NCBI GenBank assembly: GCA_027485535.1
Contig: JAIXQV010000276.1
Location: forward strand, 1-5,348
Length of the DNA stretch: 5,348 nt
From: Oxalobacteraceae bacterium
GTDB taxonomy: Bacteria > Pseudomonadota > Gammaproteobacteria > Burkholderiales > Burkholderiaceae_D
Direction of reading: 5' to 3'
Positions 1-5,348 of the stretch are shown here, in pieces (the first letter of the stretch is position 1; each line of letters starts with the position of its first letter). The notes below the pieces were generated by a model. It was not told where the DNA came from, did no database searches, and worked only from the letters and a program-made list of their open reading frames with translations. The position numbers and the translations under genes were made by a program.

Positions 1-590
1 ACGCCTTGCGGCAAGGTACGCATGCTCGCCACGCGCGGATTCACTTTCTGCCCGAGCAGCATGCCACCGCCGCCGGGTTTCGCGCCTTGGCCGATCACGA
101 CTTCAATCGCATCTGCCTTGCGCAAATCATCTGGGTTGAAGCCGTAGCGCGAGGGCAGGCACTGATACACCAGCGTCTTTGAAGAGCCGCGCTCTTCTTG
201 CGTCATGCCGCCGTCGCCGGTGGTGGTGCTGGTACCCATTTCAGTTGCTGCACGACCGAGTGCTTCTTTCACATTCGCCGATAACGCGCCGAAGCTCATG
301 CCAGCGATGGTGATCGGAATATCCAGCTCAACTGGCTTCTTTGCGAAGCGGGTTCCGAGTATGGTTTTGGTGGAGCATTTTTCGCGATAGCCCTCTAGCG
401 GGTAGCGCGAGAGTGAGCCTGCTAAAAACAGCAGATCATCAAAATGCGGTACGCGGCGCTTGGCACCGAGACCACGGATTTCATACAAGCCGTGCGCAGC
501 TGCGTTTTGGATGTAGTCGATCACGCTGCGGTCGAAGCTAGCCGATTCTTCGGTAGAGCGACGCTTGAATTGAACGGGTTTCATATCCAT
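1..590 (-). CDS. mgsC: N-methylglutamate synthase subunit C, FMN-binding glutamate synthase domain (3' end outside window)
   Basis: The first 196 residues of the FMN-binding (central catalytic) domain of glutamate synthase, translated by hand from the reverse strand; the gene runs out of the window at position 1. The start is the ATG at 590 (MDMKPVQF), with AGGAAG at 597-602; a second in-frame ATG at 584 would be 12 bases from that site and is less likely. Key segments: GLYEIRGLGAKRRVPHFDDL (34-53), ITIAGMSFGALSANVKEAL (93-111), MGTSTTTGDGGMTQEER (118-134) and IEVVIGQGAKPGGGGMLLG (162-180). The last three match the FMN/substrate region and the IAQGAKPGEGG-type loop of GltB. The Fe-S cysteines and the rest of the barrel lie outside the window. 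The subunit should join the methylamine moiety to 2-oxoglutarate and reduce it to N-methylglutamate. It lies 25 bases after mgsB. The rhizobial name for relatives is glxD. Confidence 0.87.
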   Translation of the reverse strand, partial: MDMKPVQFKRRSTEESASFDRSVIDYIQNAAAHGLYEIRGLGAKRRVPHFDDLLFLAGSLSRYPLEGYREKCSTKTILGTRFAKKPVELDIPITIAGMSFGALSANVKEALGRAATEMGTSTTTGDGGMTQEERGSSKTLVYQCLPSRYGFNPDDLRKADAIEVVIGQGAKPGGGGMLLGQKVNPRVASMRTLPQG

Positions 591-596
591 GATGTT

Positions 597-602
597 CTTC
601 CT
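597..602 (-). promoter_or_regulatory. Ribosome binding site of mgsC
   Basis: AGGAAG on the minus strand in the 25-base gap between mgsB and mgsC. It lies six bases from the ATG at 590 and twelve from the in-frame ATG at 584, so it favours the upstream start. It is weaker than the sites of mgsA and mgsB. Confidence 0.6.
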
Positions 603-615
603 GCCGGCGTGCGGC

Positions 616-1305
616 TTAATATTCCTGATTAGCGTCGGCGTTCCAGTGATACAGACTGCGCGCCGAGGCGACTCGCTTGAACGAAGCAGGGTCATGCTTC
701 AGACCCGCCTGTTGCAACAAGTCGGCGACCACGGCGCGGTCATCGTCGGTCATGGGCTCGAACTGTGCATCAGCACCGAGTGACTTCACTTCGCCACGAA
801 TGTAGATCACGGCCTCGTACAGCGAATCGCCGAGCGCGTCGCCGGCATTACCGCAAATCACCATGCGACCCGCTTGCGCCATGAAGCCGGAGAAGCTACC
901 GACCGAACCACCGACCACGATATCGCCACCTTTGAGCGAGATACCGCAGCGTAGACCTGCATCACCATCAATCACTAGCAGACCGCCATGCGAAGTCGCA
1001 CCGGCGCCATTCGAGGCAAAGCCTTTGACATGTACAAGACCGCTCATCATGTTTTCTGCTACGCCTGTGCCGGCACTGCCGTTCACGATGACGGTCGCTT
1101 TCTTGTTCATGCCAGCGGCGTAGTAGCCGGCGTGGCCATGAATCTCAACCGTGACAGGCTGATCCAGCCCGACCGCAATGCTATGCGCGCCATCGGGATT
1201 GTGTACCTCGATATGGCGTTGATCATTCGCCTGCAACTCTTTGTGCAGGAATTGATTCACCTCGCGCAGTGGTGTGCTGGCGAGGTCGAAGCTTACGCGT
1301 TCCAT
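616..1305 (-). CDS. mgsB: N-methylglutamate synthase subunit B, GXGXG (glutamate synthase alpha C-terminal-like) protein
   Basis: A 229-residue protein corresponding to the C-terminal GXGXG domain of the glutamate synthase large subunit, a right-handed beta-helix. Repeating turns of about 20 residues are easy to see: EIHGHAGYYAAGM (54-66), IVNGSAGTGVAENM (73-86), VKGFASNGAGATSHGG (93-108), IDGDAGLRCGISLKGG (112-127), VGGSVGSFSGFM (131-142) and ICGNAGDALGDSLYE (150-164). A helical, acidic tail follows. In GltB this domain is structural and holds the amidotransferase and FMN domains together; here it would do the same for MgsA and MgsC as a separate chain. The ATG lies inside the end of mgsA, in another frame, with GGAGGAG (1314-1320) eight bases upstream, so translation is probably coupled. 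The gap to mgsC is 25 bases. Rhizobial relatives are named glxC. A formylmethanofuran dehydrogenase C-type protein shares this fold but does not fit the context. Confidence 0.87.
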   Translation of the reverse strand: MERVSFDLASTPLREVNQFLHKELQANDQRHIEVHNPDGAHSIAVGLDQPVTVEIHGHAGYYAAGMNKKATVIVNGSAGTGVAENMMSGLVHVKGFASNGAGATSHGGLLVIDGDAGLRCGISLKGGDIVVGGSVGSFSGFMAQAGRMVICGNAGDALGDSLYEAVIYIRGEVKSLGADAQFEPMTDDDRAVVADLLQQAGLKHDPASFKRVASARSLYHWNADANQEY

Positions 1306-2201
1306 ACGTACATCTCCTCCGGCGCTGGCTCGAATACTTTGGCATTTTTTACATCGGGCAGATGCGCCAACGAACGGAACTCACTCGCGATAGCGACATA
1401 GTCATCTGTCTCAGCGACTACTGCCGGCTTGCAGGCAAATGGATCGCGAATCAGTGCCAGCTTATCGGGCGTGCCCATCAAGAAAGTAAAGAAGCCATCC
1501 AACTCTTCGAAGCCGGCATGCAGCGCCGTCTCCAGGTCATCGCCTTCGCGTAAGCGCCACTCGAGGAAGCGGCAAGCTGCCTCGGTGTCGTTGTCGGTAT
1601 CGAAGTGGATGCCGTGCGGTTCTAGCTTGCGACGCAAACCATACGGGTTCGATAGCGAGCCGTTGTGTACCAGACAAAAATCTTCACCCGCAGTAAATGG
1701 GTGCGCACGATCTGGCGTCACCGCCGACTCGGTCGCCATACGGGTATGGCCGACTAAATGCGAACCGGTGAGCGAGGCGAAGTCGTAGCGATTCGCCACC
1801 ATGGTTGGCGTGCCGATATCTTTGTACAGGTCGATGGTCTGGCCGGTAGAAAGAATATGCAGCAGCGGATAGTGCTCATGCAGCCATTTCTTGACGATAT
1901 CGGGTGATACCTCGAACGTCAGCACCGCATGGTTATGCTTGATCTCGATTTTCGATGGCACACCGAGGTGCTCTTTTAATCCGTGCGTCAAGCCATGCCA
2001 GTCGAAGTCGGCACCGGCCTCGGTCATACCCGAATACAAACTGAGCTTGCGCGCCGTGCCTTTCAGCGGATCGGCAAATACGGCTAGACCGGCAGAATCC
2101 GGGCCGCGATCGGTCATGCCGATCAGCATAGGCACCATCAGTTTGCCGAGATGTTCTCTGAGTGCTGGCTTCTTCACCAGCAGTCCCACGATTCCACACA
2201 T
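1293..2201 (-). CDS. mgsA: N-methylglutamate synthase subunit A, class II glutamine amidotransferase
   Basis: A 302-residue class II (Ntn-type) glutamine amidotransferase. The start is set at the ATG giving MCGIVGLL, because this family needs Cys2 exposed as the N-terminal nucleophile after methionine removal. AAGGAG eight bases upstream agrees. The frame is open further upstream, but an earlier start would bury the cysteine and run into gmaS. Motifs: DRGPDSAG (31-38), GHTRMATES (151-159, R154), LVHNGSLSNPYGLR (177-190, with the N-G oxyanion pair) and TDNDTEAA (202-209). About 110 residues separate the RGPDS and GHTR motifs. In the NMG pathway this subunit should act on the gamma-amide of gamma-glutamylmethylamide and pass on methylamine, as GltB's amidotransferase domain does with ammonia. 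Rhizobial relatives are called glxB. It begins 22 bases after gmaS and overlaps mgsB by 13 bases. The fold is certain; the exact substrate is inferred from neighbours. Confidence 0.88.
   Translation of the reverse strand: MCGIVGLLVKKPALREHLGKLMVPMLIGMTDRGPDSAGLAVFADPLKGTARKLSLYSGMTEAGADFDWHGLTHGLKEHLGVPSKIEIKHNHAVLTFEVSPDIVKKWLHEHYPLLHILSTGQTIDLYKDIGTPTMVANRYDFASLTGSHLVGHTRMATESAVTPDRAHPFTAGEDFCLVHNGSLSNPYGLRRKLEPHGIHFDTDNDTEAACRFLEWRLREGDDLETALHAGFEELDGFFTFLMGTPDKLALIRDPFACKPAVVAETDDYVAIASEFRSLAHLPDVKNAKVFEPAPEEMYVWNA
1314..1320 (-). promoter_or_regulatory. Ribosome binding site of mgsB, inside the mgsA coding region
   Basis: GGAGGAG on the minus strand, eight bases before the mgsB ATG at 1305. 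It also encodes part of the final residues of MgsA (EEMYVWNA), so the mgsB initiation signal sits wholly within the translated end of mgsA. That arrangement fits translational coupling. Confidence 0.75.
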
Positions 2202-2209
2202 GATATTTT

Positions 2210-2215
2210 CTCCTT
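2210..2215 (-). promoter_or_regulatory. Ribosome binding site of mgsA
   Basis: AAGGAG on the minus strand, eight bases before the ATG at 2201. It settles the start of mgsA: the frame is open 114 bases further up, to an ATG at 2315 inside gmaS, but only the 2201 start gives the expected Met-Cys-Gly N-terminus of a class II amidotransferase. Confidence 0.8.
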
Positions 2216-2223
2216 GGTCCAGT

Positions 2224-3555
2224 TCAGAAGAACTGAAGGTACTGATCGACTTCCCAGTCTGAGACATGACGCATGTACTCCACCCACTCCATGCGTTTGA
2301 GTTCGAGGAAGTCATTTGCCAATGGTCCGAGCGCGCCCTTGATCACTTCGTCCTTCTCGAATGCATCGAGCGCTTCGTTCAAGTTCTGTGGCAGCAGTCG
2401 TATGCCTTGCTTGCGCAGTTGCGCTGGGCTCATCTCGTACAGGCTGTCGACCACTGGCTCGCCCGGATCGAGTTTGCGTTCGATACCATCCAAACCCGCA
2501 GCGATCACTGCAGCGGTGGCGAGATACGGGTTGGCAGAGCCATCCGGTAAGCGTAGTTCGATACGACCACCCGGCCCGCGGATCATGCCGGAGCGGTTGT
2601 TATTGCCATAGCAGATGTACGCCGGTGCCCAAGTCGCGCCTGTGAGTGAACGACCGACTACCAGTCGCTTGTAGCTGTTCACTGTGGGGCAGCAGACTGC
2701 CGCGAGTGCCGAGGCATGCGCCAGCAAACCGCCAGCGAAGTGATAGGCGAGGGTAGAGAGATCAAGCCCGCGCTTGTCGGATTTATCTTCAAACAGATTT
2801 TTTTTGCCGTTGCCAATGCTCATGTGCATGTGCAAGCCATTGCCCGGCCGATTGCTGAAGGGCTTCGGCATGAACGAGCAGATCAGTCCCATCTCGGCGG
2901 CGATTTCAGCTGCGCCCATTTTGAAGAAGGTGAAATGATCGCAAGACGTGAGTGCGTCGGTGTAGGTGTAATTGATCTCGAACTGACCGTTGGCATCTTC
3001 ATGATCGATCTGATACACATCGATGCCCACTGCGCGCATTGACTCTGCCAGTCGCTCCAGAAACGCGCGCGAGCGCGACAGGCCTTTGTAGTCGTAGCAG
3101 GGCTTGGCTAAGGTGTCGGAGGCTTCACTCGGCACCAGGCGGCCTTCAACTTTTCTGAGCAAGGAGAACTCAGGTTCCATCCCGGTGTAAAAAATCCAGC
3201 CCTTGGCCTCCATGCGCTCCAGCTGCGTCTTCAGTACAACGCGCGAGCAGTACGGCCAGGGTTCGCCATGTACATGACCATCCGAGGCCATGCGTGCATA
3301 GCCCGGCTGCCAGGGTACGATGCTCAGCGTACTCGGGTCACCCACCGCCATGTAGTCGCCATCAGAGTTCGGTCGCATGCCCATGCCGGCCAGTGCAAAC
3401 CCCGCGAATCCTGCCCCATCACTGATCACGGTGTCGTAGTGCTCTACCGGCACCGACTTGGCCTTGGCCGCGCCATGCACATCAACGAACTGTGCCAGCA
3501 CATATTTCACGCCGTGTTCTTTCAGGTATTTCTTCGCCTCTGCTGGTTTCATCAT
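2224..3555 (-). CDS. gmaS: Gamma-glutamylmethylamide synthetase (type III / GlnT-like glutamine synthetase)
   Basis: A complete glutamine-synthetase-fold enzyme of 443 residues, the usual GmaS/GlnT length. It probably makes gamma-glutamylmethylamide from glutamate, methylamine and ATP in the cytoplasm, the first step of the NMG pathway. Visible motifs in order: the N-terminal domain with FVDVHG (23-28) and an SDG loop at 45-47; the metal-site GMEPEF (125-130, E127 and E129); HEDANGQFEINY (185-196, including E186 and E193); NGLHMHMSIG (239-248); NSYKRLVVG (293-301); NNNRSGMIRGPGGRIELR (318-335, with the substrate and nucleotide arginines and E333); LPDGSANPYL (336-345). No key catalytic residue looks lost. 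It lies 48 bases after mgdD and 22 bases before mgsA. The first of two tandem ATGs is listed; the second, at 3552, is better spaced from the ribosome site. A glutamine synthetase of another amine specificity is possible, but the flanking mgd and mgs genes make GmaS the best reading. Confidence 0.88.
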   Translation of the reverse strand: MMKPAEAKKYLKEHGVKYVLAQFVDVHGAAKAKSVPVEHYDTVISDGAGFAGFALAGMGMRPNSDGDYMAVGDPSTLSIVPWQPGYARMASDGHVHGEPWPYCSRVVLKTQLERMEAKGWIFYTGMEPEFSLLRKVEGRLVPSEASDTLAKPCYDYKGLSRSRAFLERLAESMRAVGIDVYQIDHEDANGQFEINYTYTDALTSCDHFTFFKMGAAEIAAEMGLICSFMPKPFSNRPGNGLHMHMSIGNGKKNLFEDKSDKRGLDLSTLAYHFAGGLLAHASALAAVCCPTVNSYKRLVVGRSLTGATWAPAYICYGNNNRSGMIRGPGGRIELRLPDGSANPYLATAAVIAAGLDGIERKLDPGEPVVDSLYEMSPAQLRKQGIRLLPQNLNEALDAFEKDEVIKGALGPLANDFLELKRMEWVEYMRHVSDWEVDQYLQFF

Positions 3556-3564
3556 CTCCCCTTT
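3556..3564 (-). promoter_or_regulatory. Ribosome binding site of gmaS
   Basis: AAAGGGGAG directly abuts the first of two tandem ATGs (3555 and 3552). Counting from the AAGGGG core, spacing is two bases to the first ATG and five to the second. The second ATG is therefore the better placed and the protein may begin MKPAEAKK, one residue shorter than listed. Confidence 0.6.
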
Positions 3565-3603
3565 CGTGTGGCCCTTTTACATGGACCTCTTGTGGCTGAT
3601 TGA

Positions 3604-4263
3604 TTAGAGCCCGACTCGTGACAACGCTTCAAATCCGATAGGGCCACCGCCGAGATCGCGCGCGATCTCACACAGCGTGTCCCACATATAGCTGGCGTAG
3701 GTGCCGTCCAGCCACATTTGGTAAGCAATACCCGTTGGCGTCTGCAAGGCAGCGACCGTAGCGCCGACGCCTACCACCGAAGTGAGCACCAGTGCGCCAT
3801 CGCTGGGATGCAGCGTCGTCATATCCACCGAGCAGGTTTGCCGGAACAGATCGACCGCTTTCGGACCCATGATGATCAATGCGGCGTCGTAGTGCGGTAC
3901 CGGATAGACATCGGGCGCATTCGACAGCGCCAGCACGCGCGACACGGCATCCTTCGACGAATCTGCTTCAATCAGGTACTCGGTCAGGCCGAGGCGAGTG
4001 ACCAATGCGCCCTCGCTGCGACACCAGCGGTTCGGCTGTGACGGTGTGCTGATGCCTGCTGCGTTGAGTGCGGCAGCAGCGCCGGGGCCTTTGACACCGG
4101 CACGTGGCCGATGGCTGAGGTCGCCCACCGCGACGATGCTCTCCGCGTTTGCTTGCTCATTACTGAACGCAGCAACCACACGCATATGTTCTACTTCGGT
4201 CCAGCGCGCGGCGTGTGCAGATTGCACATCGGCGAGTGGACTGACGCGGGCCGGCGTGCTCAT
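3604..4263 (-). CDS. mgdD: N-methylglutamate dehydrogenase subunit D, sarcosine oxidase gamma-like
   Basis: This 219-residue protein resembles SoxG, the small gamma subunit of heterotetrameric sarcosine oxidase, and its length is typical of that family. Recognisable segments are VGDLSHRPRAGVKGPGAAAAL (residues 46-66), LGLTEYLIEA (91-100), HYDAALIIMGPKAVDLFRQT (124-143) and the C-terminal YQMWLDGTYASYMWDTLCEI (181-200). This is a degenerate GcvT-like fold, thought to be structural and not catalytic. I see no signal peptide or membrane segment, so it is likely cytoplasmic. The ATG overlaps the mgdC stop as ATGA, and AGGAGG (4268-4273) sits four bases upstream, which supports this start and suggests translation coupled to mgdC. 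In this setting it would be the fourth subunit of the complex that oxidises N-methylglutamate. The alternative is a plain soxG. Sequence conservation in this family is low, so the call leans on gene order. Confidence 0.82.
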   Translation of the reverse strand: MSTPARVSPLADVQSAHAARWTEVEHMRVVAAFSNEQANAESIVAVGDLSHRPRAGVKGPGAAAALNAAGISTPSQPNRWCRSEGALVTRLGLTEYLIEADSSKDAVSRVLALSNAPDVYPVPHYDAALIIMGPKAVDLFRQTCSVDMTTLHPSDGALVLTSVVGVGATVAALQTPTGIAYQMWLDGTYASYMWDTLCEIARDLGGGPIGFEALSRVGL

Positions 4264-5348
4264 GCCGCCTCCTTTTGACGCAGATTCTCGGGATCGAAGA
4301 ACGGTGTCGCGCAGACCTCGGCAGCGACCATGCTGCGATCGCTGAGGCGAATCTGAAAGCGAGTACCCACCTCACACATCTCGGGCGGCAAGAATGCCAG
4401 ACCGATGTGATGGCCGAGGTTCGGGCTCCAGTAACAGCTGGTGACGCGACCGACGATCTCGCCGTTTTGAATAATCAGATGACACTCGCTCGGCACTGCG
4501 CCCGTATGTGTTGCTGGTAATTGAAAGCCGGCTAGCTTGCGCTTGAGCGGCAGTTCGCGAATGATTTTCAGCGAGCGCTGACCGATGAAGAAAGGCTTGT
4601 CCATCTTTACCGCCCACTCCATCGAGACTTCGAACGGATGTGTCAGACCATCGGTATCCTGACTCACGATCAGGTGACCTTTTTCCAGTCGCAGCAAACG
4701 CTGTGCCTCAACCCCAAACGGGCCAATGCCGTATGGCTTGCCGGCTGCCATCAGCGCATCCCACAGGGTGGCACCGTACTCGGCGGGGACATGAATCTCA
4801 TAGCCCCACTCACCGACGAAGCCCACTCGCATGATGCGCGCAGGGATGCCTGCGATGCTTCCTTGCCGTACCGCGAGGTAAGGGAACGCAGCGGACGACA
4901 GATCTACATCGCACAGCGGGCCCAGCACCGCACGTGAATCCGGGCCAGCCAAGTTGACCGAAGAATAAGAACCGGTCAGATTGATGATGCCGCACTGCAG
5001 ACCCCACTCTGCATTCAGACGCGACATCTCACGATAGACATTCGCAGCGCCCGAGGTGGTGGTGGTGAAGTAGTAAACATTTTGTTCGAGATGCGCGATG
5101 ACGCCTTCGTCAGTCACAACGCCCGATTCATCGCACATGATCGCGTAGCGAGTGCCACCAACCTTGAGCAGATCGATGCGCGCGGTGTAAACACGGTTCA
5201 AGAACTCGGCAGCTTCGGGGCCGCGGACTTCGATTTTGCCGAGCGTACCCACATCAATCAGCGCGACCTTGCTGCGCACACGACGCACTTCATCGTGAAT
5301 GCAGTCAGTACGGGATTTACTCGACTGCGCGTAATACTCCGGTCTTTC
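4260..5348 (-). CDS. mgdC: N-methylglutamate dehydrogenase subunit C, sarcosine oxidase alpha-like (5' end outside window)
   Basis: The last 362 residues and the stop of a longer protein are present; the frame is open to the window edge, so the true start lies beyond 5348. A GTG at 5288 is an internal valine, because the residues before it (ERPEYY, then a stretch ending in EVRRVRSKVALIDV) already match the family. The visible part is the GcvT-like aminomethyltransferase domain (IDVGTLGKIEVRGPEAAEFLNR near residue 31, NLAGPDSRAVL near 132, GFVGEWGYEIHVP near 176, EAQRLLRLEKGHLIVSQDTDG near 214) followed by the C-terminal barrel (GEIVGRVTSCYWSP near 296, GLAFLPPE near 316). In sarcosine oxidase alpha this half binds tetrahydrofolate and captures the methyl carbon; the missing N-terminal half would bind dinucleotide. 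It ends in an ATGA overlap with mgdD. Neighbouring gmaS and mgsABC favour N-methylglutamate dehydrogenase over a true sarcosine oxidase (soxA), which is the alternative. The family is certain; the substrate is inferred from context. Confidence 0.85.
   Translation of the reverse strand, partial: ERPEYYAQSSKSRTDCIHDEVRRVRSKVALIDVGTLGKIEVRGPEAAEFLNRVYTARIDLLKVGGTRYAIMCDESGVVTDEGVIAHLEQNVYYFTTTTSGAANVYREMSRLNAEWGLQCGIINLTGSYSSVNLAGPDSRAVLGPLCDVDLSSAAFPYLAVRQGSIAGIPARIMRVGFVGEWGYEIHVPAEYGATLWDALMAAGKPYGIGPFGVEAQRLLRLEKGHLIVSQDTDGLTHPFEVSMEWAVKMDKPFFIGQRSLKIIRELPLKRKLAGFQLPATHTGAVPSECHLIIQNGEIVGRVTSCYWSPNLGHHIGLAFLPPEMCEVGTRFQIRLSDRSMVAAEVCATPFFDPENLRQKEAA
4268..4273 (-). promoter_or_regulatory. 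Ribosome binding site of mgdD
   Basis: AGGAGG within the last codons of mgdC, four bases before the ATG at 4263. Together with the ATGA stop/start overlap it suggests that MgdD is translated by ribosomes finishing MgdC, which would help keep subunit amounts equal. Confidence 0.7.

Noticed and set aside
988..1401. Plus-strand open frame of 137 codons opposite mgsB and mgsA
   Set aside because: It runs antisense across two clear genes and shows no recognisable protein features; it is a by-product of GC-rich codon use on the other strand.
1891..2262. Plus-strand open frame of 123 codons opposite mgsA
   Set aside because: It is antisense to a conserved enzyme gene, rich in Ser and Pro as expected from reverse-complemented codons, and has no family motif.
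2425..2448. Tyr373 in SLYEMSPAQ of GmaS as a possible adenylylation site
   Set aside because: A tyrosine at this place is common across glutamine synthetases, including ones that are not adenylylated. The surrounding residues differ from the NLYDLPPEE motif of the modified enzymes, so no regulatory claim is justified.
3570..3587. Weak hairpin (GGTCC, 8-base loop, GGGCC on the coding strand) in the 48-base mgdD-gmaS gap, a possible terminator or attenuator
   Set aside because: The stem is only five pairs with one G-T wobble, has no U-run after it, and lies just before the gmaS ribosome site. It is easily explained by chance.
4260..5288. GTG at 5288 as the start of a stand-alone 342-residue GcvT-like protein
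   Set aside because: The frame stays open to the window edge and the residues before it match the sarcosine oxidase alpha family, so the GTG is an internal valine.

Overview
All genes in this window lie on the minus strand, so transcription runs from position 5348 down to 1. The six genes are tightly packed in one direction, with gaps of 48 bases or less and two overlaps. They look like one polycistronic unit that is cut at both window ends. Protein similarity, recognised by eye and not by a database search, points to a proteobacterium with moderately GC-rich DNA. A methylamine-using beta-, gamma- or alphaproteobacterium is plausible, but the window does not settle which.

Layout in transcription order: (1) 5348-4260, the C-terminal part of a sarcosine-oxidase-alpha-like protein with a GcvT-type folate-binding domain (mgdC); (2) 4263-3604, a SoxG-like small subunit (mgdD), overlapping mgdC by 4 bases; (3) 3555-2224, a type III / GlnT-like glutamine synthetase relative, probably gamma-glutamylmethylamide synthetase (gmaS); (4) 2201-1293, a class II glutamine amidotransferase (mgsA); (5) 1305-616, a GXGXG glutamate-synthase domain protein (mgsB), overlapping mgsA by 13 bases; (6) 590-1, the N-terminal part of the FMN-binding glutamate-synthase domain protein (mgsC).

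This set matches the N-methylglutamate (NMG) pathway for monomethylamine use. GmaS joins methylamine to glutamate with ATP to form gamma-glutamylmethylamide. MgsABC, a glutamate-synthase-like complex split into three proteins, turns this into N-methylglutamate. MgdABCD, a sarcosine-oxidase-like dehydrogenase, oxidises N-methylglutamate back to glutamate and releases the methyl carbon at the formaldehyde level, probably onto tetrahydrofolate. The net result is ammonium plus a C1 unit. mgdA and mgdB, and the rest of mgdC and mgsC, would lie outside the window.

I saw no RNA genes, mobile elements, CRISPR arrays, convincing promoters or terminators. No stretch longer than 48 bases lacks a gene. 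The content looks like a known pathway and not a new system; the points worth checking are gene order, the GmaS substrate loop, start-site choices and translational coupling.
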